From positions 1 to 64,000 of IMG/VR virus record IMGVR_UViG_3300048809_000073: 64,000 bases of DNA; one strand, 5' to 3'. Positions 53,325-59,857 of the stretch are shown in pieces. The first letter of the stretch is position 1; every line of letters starts with the position of its first letter. The notes beneath the pieces were generated by a model. That model saw nothing but the letters and a program-made list of their open reading frames with translations. It was not told the DNA's origin and ran no database searches. Made by a program: the position numbers and the translations under genes. This stretch comes from a virus.

Positions 53325-53573
53325 TCAACTCGCAAACTTATTTAGAACAGCGTCATTGTATCTTTCACGTTTCATCAAATGCCAATATTGTCCATCACGA
53401 TGGTATAGTTTAGTTTCAACATAGCGTTCCAGCCATATAATAGCTTGATAGTGCCAGCCGTCATGATCATATACGCTGTAGGCAATTTTGAGTTGCTTTG
53501 GCAAAAACGCAAATTTTTCTGTGATTTTTACTTCGCCATCTTTTGGTTTGGGAGAACCTTTGAAGAGGATCAT
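53325..53573 (-). CDS. Hypothetical protein, 82 residues
   Basis: MILFKGSPKPKDGEVKITEKF, rich in Tyr, Trp and Arg (WHYQAIIWLERYVETKLY). The start overlaps the upstream stop. The ~165-base gap after it (53161-53324) is GC-richer and contains a GTGTGTGCACAC palindrome; I recognise nothing else there. Confidence 0.5.
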   Translation of the reverse strand: MILFKGSPKPKDGEVKITEKFAFLPKQLKIAYSVYDHDGWHYQAIIWLERYVETKLYHRDGQYWHLMKRERYNDAVLNKFAS

Positions 53574-53785
53574 AAGTCGCTTTCGTTATAGAGAGGCCAA
53601 TTACCACAAATTTTGCATTGACCATCTATCTTTTTGCTATTTGGAATTGCTCGTCCATTTTTCATGCAAGAACAATGCACTGGACATTTTGGAGGTATCG
53701 CACTAGAACAACTAAGAGGATCACATATACAACCAGATGATCGCATTTTATTGGATTCGTCTATTGCTTGTTGTACGTTATACAT
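53570..53785 (-). CDS. Small cysteine-rich protein, 71 residues
   Basis: CICDPLSCSSAIPPKCPVHCSC and CKICGNWP give eight cysteines, probable zinc binding. Ribosome site GAAAGG. Followed by the ART/GT minus-strand genes and preceded by the tRNA array. Confidence 0.5.
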   Translation of the reverse strand: MYNVQQAIDESNKMRSSGCICDPLSCSSAIPPKCPVHCSCMKNGRAIPNSKKIDGQCKICGNWPLYNESDL

Positions 53786-53803
53786 ATTGCCTTTCTAAAT
53801 TGG

Positions 53804-53877
53804 TGCCAGTGGTTGAACTCGAATCAACTACGACAGCTTTATGAGGGCTGCGACTATCCACTTCGTCCTCACTGGCA
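53804..53877 (-). tRNA. tRNA-Met (CAT)
   Basis: Acceptor TGCCAGT/ACTGGCA, T-loop TTCGAGT, CCA encoded (53801-53803). The loop C-T-CAT-A-A gives anticodon CAT, with a mismatch at the loop-closing pair. Elongator Met, or Ile if the C is modified to lysidine. Confidence 0.75.
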
Positions 53878-53885
53878 AAAGTTGG

Positions 53886-53958
53886 TTGCGGGGAAGGGAT
53901 TTGCACCCTTGTCTCTGAGGTTATGAGCCTAGTGTATGACCTACGCTACCACCCCGCT
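53886..53958 (-). tRNA. Initiator-like tRNA-fMet (CAT)
   Basis: Starts AGCGGGGTGG and ends CCCCGCA-ACCA. Position 1 (A) cannot pair with A72, the hallmark unpaired 1-72 end of bacterial initiators. Anticodon region GGCTCATAACC is like fMet. The anticodon stem is weaker than in bacteria (two mismatches) and T-loop is TGCAAAT. Confidence 0.65.
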
Positions 53959-54071
53959 ATAATATTTATGCTTCCTTGCATTCAATAGAACTATATATAG
54001 TATACAGCAGATCGGTCTAAAAAGCAAGTAAAAACCAAAATTTATTTTCTCATTCTAAAGGACTTATTTAT

Positions 54072-54109
54072 TCTCAAACATCCATAACATTCTCAAACAT
54101 CCATAACAT
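54072..54109 (+). repeat. Perfect 19-base tandem duplication
   Basis: Two adjacent copies of a 19-base unit (54072-54090, 54091-54109) at the 3' end of the minus-strand gene 54074-54340. The duplication shifts frame and replaces the last residue by VMDV. Confidence 0.85.
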
Positions 54110-54340
54110 TGCCTTTTCATCACTGGCTTTTTCAATTTCAGTTGAGTACAACTCTGAAATATCTTTTTTATTTTTTACATTTTGAACAAATATGTACGCG
54201 CCATCAATCCTTTTAATTTTGCCTAAAACTATTTTTTCGCATGTAGAAGAACGCACAGACCAAAGATTAAAAAACACAAGATCGCCCTTGTTGATTGGTG
54301 TTCCGTTTTTATCGAAAGTGTCAGCTAATTTCTTTTTCAT
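54074..54340 (-). CDS. Hypothetical protein, 88 residues
   Basis: MKKKLADTFDKNGTPINKGDLVFFN has an SH3/KOW-like small-barrel start. The C-terminal DEKAMLWMFEN matches the end of the partial gene at 63822-64000 (DEEAMLWMLEN), suggesting a paralogous tail; the VMDV end comes from a 19-base duplication. Function unknown. Confidence 0.55.
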   Translation of the reverse strand: MKKKLADTFDKNGTPINKGDLVFFNLWSVRSSTCEKIVLGKIKRIDGAYIFVQNVKNKKDISELYSTEIEKASDEKAMLWMFENVMDV

Positions 54341-54355
54341 ACATTTTGGTATTGG

Positions 54356-54447
54356 AGGAGAAGGTGGGATTTGAACCCACGGAACCTGTTATTCACAGGT
54401 TCGCTGGTTTTCAGGACCAGTCTATTCAGCCACTCTAGCACTTCTCC
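54356..54447 (-). tRNA. tRNA-Ser (TGA)
   Basis: Acceptor GGAGAAG/CTTCTCC, long variable arm (GAACCTG/CAGGTTC), CCA encoded. Loop C-C-TGA-A-A: position 33 is C rather than the near-invariant T, and the discriminator is T. Its 5' end overlaps the stop of the GIY-YIG gene by 13 bases. Confidence 0.78.
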
Positions 54448-55136
54448 GTTTTTATTCGACCAAATTTCCAACCTTTATTAAACCATTCTGAAATATTTTC
54501 TTTTTTGATCTTTTTATTTTCTATTTCATTAGTTATCCAACAAGTTCCATATTGTGAATTTTTGCTTCCTTGTTGATGCCCCATTGCGTGAAAGGTTTTA
54601 ATTCTTTTTGTCATCGCCTCTGGCGAGTTCATTTTGTCTAATCCTTTTTGCCGTATTTTAGGATGTTCATCAAACCATTTTGTAGGATTAAATTTACCTA
54701 TATCAATTAATTCTTGTATTTTCTTTTGTCCTCTTCTTCTCCATTCTTGAACATCAGCAACTCCATATTTCTCTGGATGTGAAAGCCAAGAAATATTTTT
54801 TTGATATTCTGGATCAAATCTTAGATTTTTTGATTTCGCCGTCCCATAATTTAGATGATCAAATCCTCCACTTCCGCCCAGTTTAATATTGTAAGTATCT
54901 TTACGAGATACAAACTCTTCATCAACAATTTCATTCTCTTTGACGAACATATCGTGTTGATTATCAAATTCAAATAATATTTTACGAGAAAAGTTTGAGT
55001 CTCCATATTTCTTTAATGCATGACGAAAATATTTACCTGACCCTAAGTAACCATCATTCAAATTTTTAGTTTGATGAGCACCAACATAAAAATTTCCATT
55101 TATCAAATTTGTTGTTTCGTAAATCAAATAATACAT
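54435..55136 (-). CDS. GIY-YIG homing endonuclease within the tRNA array
   Basis: 233 residues. YLIYETTNLINGNFYVGAHQ is the GIY-YIG core, followed by LNDGYLGSGKY, E in KENEIVDEEFV, GGSGGFDHLNYGT and a C-terminal domain (WITNEIENKKI, WFNKGWKFGR) common in phage SegB/SegD-like nucleases. Ribosome site TAGGAGAA; a CATAAATA motif lies upstream at 55158-55165. The last codons (TEKC-stop) run into tRNA-Ser(TGA). Confidence 0.8.
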   Translation of the reverse strand: MYYLIYETTNLINGNFYVGAHQTKNLNDGYLGSGKYFRHALKKYGDSNFSRKILFEFDNQHDMFVKENEIVDEEFVSRKDTYNIKLGGSGGFDHLNYGTAKSKNLRFDPEYQKNISWLSHPEKYGVADVQEWRRRGQKKIQELIDIGKFNPTKWFDEHPKIRQKGLDKMNSPEAMTKRIKTFHAMGHQQGSKNSQYGTCWITNEIENKKIKKENISEWFNKGWKFGRIKTEKC

Positions 55137-55202
55137 ATAAAATTATTCTCCTATATGTATTTATGCAAGACGAGGAATCGAATTTGATAAGTCCTAAAAT
55201 GG

Positions 55203-55287
55203 CGGGTAGCTGAAATGCCGACTTCCATACCTTTCGGTACCGCTTGTTTTCGAAACAAGGTTGTAGAACCGCTACAATTAACTACCC
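55203..55287 (-). tRNA. tRNA-Ser (CGA)
   Basis: Acceptor GGGTAGT/GCTACCC, anticodon arm CTTGT-TTCGAAA-ACAAG, long variable arm with GGTACC...GGTA, discriminator G, CCA encoded. The T-loop (GTCGGCA) lacks the usual TTC-A pattern, so function is less certain. Confidence 0.65.
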
Positions 55288-55587
55288 AATTGAAAAACTT
55301 GATCCGCATCCACAACTTTTTGTTGCTCGTGGATTGATAATATTGAAACCTTGACGCATCAACGTCTCTTCATAATCAAGTGTCACATCTTTCAAATACA
55401 CATTCGATTTTGGATCAACCAAAACCTTAATATTATTCAGTTCAAAAATTAAATCCCTTGTTCTTGGAGTATCAAGCTGAAATACATAAGATAAGCCTGA
55501 ACACCCGCCGCCTCTAATACCAACTCTGAGGCATTTATCATTTACAATTTCTTCAATATGCTTCCACGCATTGGGTGTTATGTTCAT
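55282..55587 (-). CDS. iscA-like: IscA/ErpA-type Fe-S carrier protein
   Basis: 101 residues from ATG 55587 (MNITPNAWKHIEEI). RVGIRGGGCSGLSYVF gives Cys29 and KSCGCGSS gives Cys92 and Cys94, the three ligands of A-type iron-sulfur carriers. The length fits the family. It lies between two tRNA-Ser genes and its end overlaps tRNA-Ser(CGA) by six bases. A link with Fe-S tRNA-modifying enzymes (MiaB or TtcA type) is possible but inferred only from location. Confidence 0.85.
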   Translation of the reverse strand: MNITPNAWKHIEEIVNDKCLRVGIRGGGCSGLSYVFQLDTPRTRDLIFELNNIKVLVDPKSNVYLKDVTLDYEETLMRQGFNIINPRATKSCGCGSSFSIG

Positions 55588-55596
55588 AATATTTGG

Positions 55597-55689
55597 CGGA
55601 AGAGACAGGACTTGAACCTGCACACGATGGTTTTATCCAACGTGAGTCTGCTTTCCAAGCAGGTGCGATGCCATTCCGCTCACTCTTCC
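55597..55689 (-). tRNA. tRNA-Ser (GGA)
   Basis: Acceptor GGAAGAG/CTCTTCC, loop T-T-GGA-A-A, long variable arm, T-loop TTCAAGT, discriminator G, CCA encoded. Its 5' end overlaps the stop of the small gene 55680-55859. Confidence 0.85.
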
Positions 55690-55859
55690 ATCTTGCTTTT
55701 TACAATCTTACCTTTTTTGTTTCTTATCCAAGTTTCAACAGAAGTAACTGATTTACCTATAGCCCAATTTAGTATCGGTGCGGCAACTGTTACTTTTTCA
55801 TTTTCAGTTATAATTCCTGCACAAAAATAACCAACATCAACTTGCCATACTTCTTTCAT
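55680..55859 (-). CDS. Small hypothetical protein, 59 residues
   Basis: MKEVWQVDVGYFCAGIITENEK, ending WIRNKKGKIVKSKMEE; ribosome site GAGGTAA. The final codons lie in tRNA-Ser(GGA). It resembles small phage proteins that sit between tRNA genes; no family. Confidence 0.5.
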   Translation of the reverse strand: MKEVWQVDVGYFCAGIITENEKVTVAAPILNWAIGKSVTSVETWIRNKKGKIVKSKMEE

Positions 55860-56060
55860 TTACCTCTTCAGCCTTTTGTCAATTCTAATTGACACTTCCG
55901 CTGTTTCGTCAATTGTTGGGTGAATGCTTATGTTGGCATTAGGACCATATTCCTTCATTAACGCTAATACAATTGTAGCGAATTCTTTTAAAGTGCCTCG
56001 ATAATCAGTTAATTCTGGAATATCAATATTTTCATAATTCAAATATTCTCTGTTGTCCAT
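55860..56060 (-). CDS. Small hypothetical protein, 66 residues
   Basis: MDNREYLNYENIDIPELTD from ATG 56060 behind GGAGAAA. Helix (LKEFATIVLALMKEYG) followed by beta strands (NISIHPTIDETAEVSIRI). Not recognised. Confidence 0.5.
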   Translation of the reverse strand: MDNREYLNYENIDIPELTDYRGTLKEFATIVLALMKEYGPNANISIHPTIDETAEVSIRIDKRLKR

Positions 56061-56083
56061 TAAATTTCTCCTTTTCAAAATGG

Positions 56084-56170
56084 AGGAGAGTACAGGATTT
56101 GAACCTGTGGAACCCTTTCAGGTTCGAGACTTTAGCAAAGTCTTGGTATAAACCACTCACCCAACTCTCC
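56084..56170 (-). tRNA. tRNA-Ser (GCT)
   Basis: Acceptor GGAGAGT/ACTCTCC, anticodon arm AGACT-TTGCTAA-AGTCT, long variable arm (GAACC/GGTTC), T-loop TTCAAAT, discriminator T, CCA encoded. With TGA, CGA and GGA it completes a Ser set covering all six codons. Confidence 0.88.
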
Positions 56171-56176
56171 ATAAAA

Positions 56177-56359
56177 CTATTTATCAGAAAGCAATCTATC
56201 CGATAATTCTCTTGCGTATGCTTCTAAACCTTTGCTAGTAAATGCTATTTCTTGACCCTTTGTTTTTTCAACTTCCACTACCAATCTTGCAACTTCTCCT
56301 GTCGGTAGTGAATCACGCATCAACATATACAAAAATGCAACTAGATTTTCTTTATTCAA
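56177..56359 (-). CDS. Small helical protein, 60 residues
   Basis: MNKENLVAFLYMLMRDSLPTG; amphipathic helices. Start overlaps the upstream stop by eight bases. Unknown. Confidence 0.48.
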   Translation of the reverse strand: MNKENLVAFLYMLMRDSLPTGEVARLVVEVEKTKGQEIAFTSKGLEAYARELSDRLLSDK

Positions 56360-56576
56360 TTTTCTTCACCGTTCCTCTACAATAGCAACATCTTCGTATG
56401 TTACATTTAAATTTCCCAGTTCCACTTACACCATATGGGTGTGTTGGATCGTCTTTTAGCACTTCGTGAACAATGGGTAATAGTTGATACCCAAACATTT
56501 CTTGTAGACAATCACGTTTCATGCATTGATATTTGGCATCATCATCAATACCCGAATTGTCTTCATAATATCCCAT
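56352..56576 (-). CDS. Small cysteine-containing protein, 74 residues
   Basis: MGYYEDNSGIDDDAKYQCMKRDC...CNIRRCCYCRG; possible zinc site at the C-terminus. Ribosome site GAAAGAAATACA is weak. Unknown. Confidence 0.48.
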   Translation of the reverse strand: MGYYEDNSGIDDDAKYQCMKRDCLQEMFGYQLLPIVHEVLKDDPTHPYGVSGTGKFKCNIRRCCYCRGTVKKIE

Positions 56577-56598
56577 TGTATTTCTTTCTAAATCTTGG

Positions 56599-56681
56599 TG
56601 CGTCTGAAAGGATTTGAACCTTCAATCCATTACTGGAAATGGCTTCTTAGACCATCGTGTATGCCGTTCCACCACAAACGC
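56599..56681 (-). tRNA. tRNA-Leu, apparent anticodon AAG
   Basis: Acceptor GCGTTTG/CAGACGC, class II variable arm (TCCA/TGGA), T-loop TTCAAAT, discriminator A, CCA encoded. With a T-G closing pair the loop is C-T-AAG-A-A. AAG is rare in bacteria and would need A-to-I editing to read CUC; a single change would make it TAG as in the Leu tRNA at 59690. Confidence 0.75.
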
Positions 56682-56694
56682 ATTTCTAAAATGG

Positions 56695-56784
56695 AGTTGG
56701 GGATGGGACTTGCGCCCACTAGACCGATTTTACGGTTCTCAACGGTTTTGCAGACCGCGCTCAATCTACTTAGAGTTCCCCAAC
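56695..56784 (-). tRNA. tRNA with GCA anticodon and long variable arm (Cys-like)
   Basis: Acceptor GTTGGGG/CCCCAAC, loop C-T-GCA-A-A, discriminator T73 as in tRNA-Cys, CCA encoded. However, a ~22-base variable region forms an ACCG/CGGT hairpin, which is a class II feature of Ser/Leu/Tyr. T-loop CGCAAGT is unusual. A normal tRNA-Cys(GCA) is at 57664. Confidence 0.68.
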
Positions 56785-56801
56785 ATAAATCTAAACTTTG
56801 G

Positions 56802-56872
56802 AGCGGCTAGTCGGATTTGAACCGACGACGTTTGGGTGGAAGCCAAAAATGTTACCACTACACCATAACCGC
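56802..56872 (-). tRNA. tRNA-Gly (TCC)
   Basis: Acceptor GCGGTTA/TAGCCGC, anticodon arm TTTGG-CTTCCAC-CCAAA, T-loop TTCGAAT, discriminator T, CCA encoded. Confidence 0.9.
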
Positions 56873-56897
56873 GTATTAAATTTGGGACTTATATACT

Positions 56898-57440
56898 TCA
56901 GTCCCTTGGCTGTTCGATTTCGACGATGTGCGTCAAGTGCCACTTGCCACTTGCGCGTGGATAAAGTTCCTTCAATAGCCACGGAACCAGCGTGTTAGTC
57001 CACTCACCAAGCCCAACCCATCCGGTCCCGTTGTTCAAACAGTTCACATCCCAGATGCCAATGTTGTCTAGGTTTACATAGCTCGCTCCGACCCAATGCG
57101 TTGCTCGGTAACGGGCGGCCATCGGCACACCGTCTTTCGTCCACGGTCCTTCCCATTGAACCCGCGCAAGGCCATATCTGGGCCACGGCGCTCTCCCTGT
57201 GCGCTCCATCTCAAACCGCCAGTTAAGCCTGCCAAACTCGATCACCTTAGCGCCGACGCTCTTGAGAATCTGAGCCATGAGGGTAGGATTTGTATACCCC
57301 TTCAGTTCAAAATCACCCAGATGTGGACGCAACTCAGCCAGCGAAAGTCCGCAGATAGAGGCAACCGCTGCGGGTCCGCAGTTAAAACCCCACTCATCAC
57401 GTGCGGCCTCGGCTTCGTCTATGGAAAACCGGAGTTTCAT
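56898..57440 (-). CDS. Papain-like cysteine peptidase candidate, GC-rich
   Basis: 180 residues. WGFNCGPAAVASICG gives a cysteine nucleophile at the head of a helix (NCGPAA), as in C39-like and papain-like enzymes; ATHWVGASY gives the histidine and IWDVNCLNNG a possible Asp/Asn. GC content and codon choice (CGC, GGC, GCC) differ clearly from all neighbours, which suggests recent acquisition. It lies among tRNA genes. It could instead be an inactive relative or a transglutaminase-like enzyme. Confidence 0.6.
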   Translation of the reverse strand: MKLRFSIDEAEAARDEWGFNCGPAAVASICGLSLAELRPHLGDFELKGYTNPTLMAQILKSVGAKVIEFGRLNWRFEMERTGRAPWPRYGLARVQWEGPWTKDGVPMAARYRATHWVGASYVNLDNIGIWDVNCLNNGTGWVGLGEWTNTLVPWLLKELYPRASGKWHLTHIVEIEQPRD

Positions 57441-57493
57441 GGGTTCATTTCTCCAAGGGAGTTAACTGCGTAATTCCCTTAAATTTTATGTCC

Positions 57494-57526
57494 TGCCATG
57501 CATAATTGCAATAAAAATGCATGGCA
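57494..57526. other. 10-bp inverted repeat in a non-coding gap
   Basis: TGCCATGCAT (57494-57503) pairs with ATGCATGGCA (57517-57526). It lies upstream of the peptidase gene in a 220-base gap (57441-57663) that holds no gene or tRNA I can recognise. Confidence 0.5.
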
Positions 57527-57663
57527 GTAAGATAACGCTTTGATTATCCGCGCAACTTACTTAGTACATCATTTGGCTTTTCGGTGGGCCTACTCAGATG
57601 TTCCAAACTTCACTTTTTAGCTGTCGTCTATGGCAGTCGTTATCATTCCTCTGCCCAAATTGG

Positions 57664-57735
57664 AGGCGCTGAGTGGAATCGAACCACCGAGTAAAGGCTT
57701 TGCAGGCCCTTGCATTACCATTTTGCTACAGCGCC
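57664..57735 (-). tRNA. tRNA-Cys (GCA)
   Basis: Acceptor GGCGCTG/CAGCGCC, loop C-T-GCA-A-A, short variable loop, T-loop TTCGATT, discriminator T, CCA encoded. The canonical Cys tRNA of the array. Confidence 0.9.
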
Positions 57736-57752
57736 GTGAATCTAAACTTTGG

Positions 57753-57823
57753 AGCGGGTAACGGAACTCGAATCCATATCTGAACTTAGGCAAAGTTCTA
57801 ATCTACCATTGATATATACCCGC
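57753..57823 (-). tRNA. tRNA-Gly (GCC)
   Basis: Acceptor GCGGGTA/TACCCGC, anticodon arm GAACT-TTGCCTA-AGTTC, T-loop TTCGAGT, discriminator T, CCA encoded. Confidence 0.88.
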
Positions 57824-57831
57824 TAAATCAA

Positions 57832-57993
57832 TTCCGTCGATGATTATTCTGTGATCCGCTAAGATTACAGTGAAATCATTATCTCATTGGCTTCCTGAGC
57901 GCCCAATTGTTATCGTGTCCACAACAATCTTCGATGAGCTTATGACCCGAACACCTGCCAAGCCACTTGTGTCACATCCACAATGCGACGGAA
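57832..57993 (-). ncRNA. Structured non-tRNA RNA in the array, about 160 nt
   Basis: Closed by a perfect 8-bp helix (57832-57839 with 57986-57993). On the minus strand it also shows TTGTG/CACAA, a long-range TGGCTT/AAGCCA, ATTGTT/AACAAT and GATT/AATC pairings. No tRNA features and no ORF. It may be cut from the same transcript as the tRNAs, like T4 RNA C and RNA D. Confidence 0.5.
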
Positions 57994-58000
57994 ACTTTGG

Positions 58001-58073
58001 AGCCGCGAACAGGGATCGAACCTGCGACATTTGGTTTACAAAACCAATGCTCTACCAACTGAGCTATCACGGC
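58001..58073 (-). tRNA. tRNA-Thr (TGT)
   Basis: Acceptor GCCGTGA/TCGCGGC, D-arm AGCTCAGTTGGTAGAGC, anticodon arm TTGGT-TTTGTAA-ACCAA, T-loop TTCGATC, CCA encoded. Confidence 0.92.
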
Positions 58074-58088
58074 ATTTCTAAATTTTGG

Positions 58089-58159
58089 TCGGGGTAGAGG
58101 TAATCGAAACCTCTCTACAAATTCCCGAAATTTGGGTGCGACCACTACACTATACCCCG
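58089..58159 (-). tRNA. tRNA-Pro (CGG)
   Basis: Acceptor CGGGGTA/TACCCCG, anticodon arm CAAAT-TTCGGGA-ATTTG, discriminator A, CCA encoded; C1-G72 agrees with Pro identity. Its 5' part overlaps the end of the nuclease gene at 58145. Confidence 0.82.
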
Positions 58160-58756
58160 ATATAACTTTGCTTTTTGAATAATATTTTCAATCAACTTCC
58201 AATATTTGTCTTTAGAACTTTGGTTCAAATACTTACAGGTCGAAGAATCAATAATTGCCAAATTAATTTGCTTTTGTGAACAGAGAAAGTATTTTTTAGT
58301 ATCATTACTTTGAATCTGTTCTAATTTTTTTGATCCATAAATTGGTTCAAAATGTAATATACCATTAAGTTCTATGGCAAGATTCAATTCAGGAAAATAA
58401 AAATCCAATTCTGAATTGATTGCTGTTTTATCGTTACAAAGTAGTTCCAAATTTGGATAGGTATTACGAATTTGTTCCTCCAGAAAAGTTTCAAGTTTTG
58501 ATCTGCGCGTTCCTGTTGTTTTATGCGTGTTATTAAATGTTGCCGCACATGATGACGAACAAAATTTATATGTTCGTTTGTAAAAATTCAAAGCGGTTGA
58601 ACAGTTAGCGCAAATATTTGGGTTTGTATCATATTCTTCCCTAAATTTTTTTGCTCCTTGCGAACTAACAGAATTACCGATTTTTCCAGCGTTTACAACA
58701 CTTATTAATTGTCTCCCACTTTTATAGTATTCTGTTTCTTTCATATTGTTTTTCAT
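58145..58756 (-). CDS. Zinc finger/PD-(D/E)xK-like homing endonuclease in the tRNA array
   Basis: 203 residues from ATG 58756 ([14 protein letters not shown]), because CATAAATA ends a few bases upstream (leaderless late start). A zinc finger (CANCSTAL...[10 protein letters not shown]) and a Vsr/PD-(D/E)xK-like nuclease ([36 protein letters not shown]) follow. The last codons (KLYRGIV-stop) run 15 bases into tRNA-Pro(CGG). Confidence 0.68.
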   Translation of the reverse strand: MKNNMKETEYYKSGRQLISVVNAGKIGNSVSSQGAKKFREEYDTNPNICANCSTALNFYKRTYKFCSSSCAATFNNTHKTTGTRRSKLETFLEEQIRNTYPNLELLCNDKTAINSELDFYFPELNLAIELNGILHFEPIYGSKKLEQIQSNDTKKYFLCSQKQINLAIIDSSTCKYLNQSSKDKYWKLIENIIQKAKLYRGIV

Positions 58757-58808
58757 GCAAGTATTTATGCTCGGAGATGAAAAACTCGAATGTACTGATT
58801 CAAAATGG

Positions 58809-58882
58809 TCCAGGTGGCAAGATTCGAACTTGCGACTTTTCCGCCCCAAACGGAACGCGCTACCAGGCTGCGCTACACCCGG
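58809..58882 (-). tRNA. tRNA-Pro (TGG)
   Basis: Acceptor CCGGGTG/CACCTGG, D-arm with GCGCAGCCTGGTAGCGC, anticodon arm TTCCG-TTTGGGG-CGGAA, T-loop TTCGAAT, discriminator A, CCA encoded. The best-formed Pro tRNA here. Confidence 0.92.
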
Positions 58883-58903
58883 ATAAAATTTATTTACAGA
58901 TAT

Positions 58904-59050
58904 TTAGCAATACTTTTTCTTTGCTGTTACAATTGCGTGTGCTTCTTCAAGCAACTTAATTGTTTTTTCACAATATTCTTTCTTTTTCGGCACAGTATTC
59001 GCTACCTCTCTGAAATACTGTATATCTTCGTCATGATTGAACAATTTCAT
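58904..59050 (-). CDS. Small hypothetical protein, 48 residues
   Basis: MKLFNHDEDIQYFREVANTV, then a lysine-rich helix ending AKKKYC. Strong ribosome site AGGAAAGGAAA. Not recognised. Confidence 0.5.
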   Translation of the reverse strand: MKLFNHDEDIQYFREVANTVPKKKEYCEKTIKLLEEAHAIVTAKKKYC

Positions 59051-59072
59051 TTTCCTTTCCTCTTAAAATTGG

Positions 59073-59144
59073 TGGACTTGACTGGACTTGAACCAGCACC
59101 GCCTTCCTCTTCAGGGAAGCGCTCTACCTTGGAGCTACAAGTCC
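59073..59144 (-). tRNA. tRNA-Phe (GAA)
   Basis: Acceptor GGACTTG/CAAGTCC, anticodon arm CTTCC-CTGAAGA-GGAAG, T-loop TTCAAGT, discriminator A, CCA encoded. The 95-base gap after it holds nothing I can assign. Confidence 0.9.
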
Positions 59145-59239
59145 GTTTATAGCGCCACCGTCATATGTTAGTCTTGAACCGATCACAAGGCGTATTACCC
59201 AAGTCAGTATAAAGATACGGCATACAACAGTAAAATTGG

Positions 59240-59310
59240 TCAGGGAAGGAAATTACGATATTCCGCCACAAGTTTCCAGAACTTGGATGCTGCCTCTACA
59301 CTACCCCCTG
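59240..59310 (-). tRNA. Atypical tRNA, apparent Pro (TGG)
   Basis: Acceptor CAGGGGG/TTCCCTG with two G-T pairs, anticodon arm CAAGT-TCTGGAA-ACTTG. Position 33 is C and the T-loop is ATCGTAA with a mismatched closing pair. Discriminator A and CCA are present. May be decaying or specialised. Confidence 0.55.
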
Positions 59311-59454
59311 ATAAAACTAAGCCGTCGCTAGACGGAACATTTATAGGACTTACTCAAATCCCTGCATCATATCAAAGGTGGCCAGCCAATTATACAACGG
59401 AACGGATCACTGCCAAATGCTAGAGGATTTACGTGCCCGACCCCTACTGAGATT

Positions 59455-59670
59455 TTATAACTCAGTTCTTACACTCTTTGGAAGATTCAAACCCCAACCA
59501 CGTTGAATATTTTCTGAATCCGTGGTCATATACAATTCACTAATCTTCCATCTATCGTTTACATCTTTATCAAGTTCAATTTCACAGCCGAGTTTCAATC
59601 TTCGATCTGCTGGTAGCCAAGTAATCATATGGCTATTTCCTTGCTTGATTAGTGCCTGAATTAGTTTCAT
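59455..59670 (-). CDS. Small hypothetical protein, 71 residues
   Basis: MKLIQALIKQGNSHMITWLPADRRLKLGCEIELD; resembles small phage proteins of the tRNA region with a beta-rich end (WKISELYMTTDSE). Ribosome site AAGGAG. The 144-base gap after it (59311-59454) has one CCGTC/GACGG hairpin and no gene. Confidence 0.5.
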   Translation of the reverse strand: MKLIQALIKQGNSHMITWLPADRRLKLGCEIELDKDVNDRWKISELYMTTDSENIQRGWGLNLPKSVRTEL

Positions 59671-59689
59671 AACACTCCTTCAAATTTGG

Positions 59690-59770
59690 TACCCGAAGAG
59701 GGATTTGAACCCCCATGCCTTGCGGCGATGCGTTCTAAGCGCATTATGTCTGCCATTCCACCATTCGGGC
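59690..59770 (-). tRNA. tRNA-Leu (TAG)
   Basis: Acceptor GCCCGAA/TTCGGGT, anticodon arm ATGCG-CTTAGAA-CGCAT, class II variable arm (GCCGCAAGGC), T-loop TTCAAAT, discriminator A, CCA encoded. Confidence 0.9.
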
Positions 59771-59787
59771 AAAACTACTAAATTTGG

Positions 59788-59857
59788 CGTCCCTAACAGG
59801 AATTGAACCTGTCCATGTTTGGCTTCAAATCCAACTCATGACCCAACAATCTGGGAC
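59788..59857 (-). tRNA. Degenerate tRNA-like gene, anticodon uncertain
   Basis: The T-arm (ACAGG/CCTGT, loop TTCAATT), CCA and discriminator G are normal. The acceptor GTCCCAG/TAGGGAC has an A-A mismatch, the D-arm is poor, and the anticodon loop (GTTGG-ATTTGAAG-CCAAA) has eight bases. It reads TTG (Gln) or TGA depending on register. Confidence 0.5.

Noticed and set aside
56595-57480. Plus-strand ORFs across the tRNA array
   Set aside because: They are reverse complements of tRNAs and of the peptidase gene; the repeated GFEPTT-like peptides are antisense T-arms.
59145-59239. Possible tRNA relic between tRNA-Phe and the atypical Pro tRNA
   Set aside because: Contains a GGTTCAAGA-like stretch and a CCGT/ACGG pair, but no acceptor, anticodon arm or CCA can be built.
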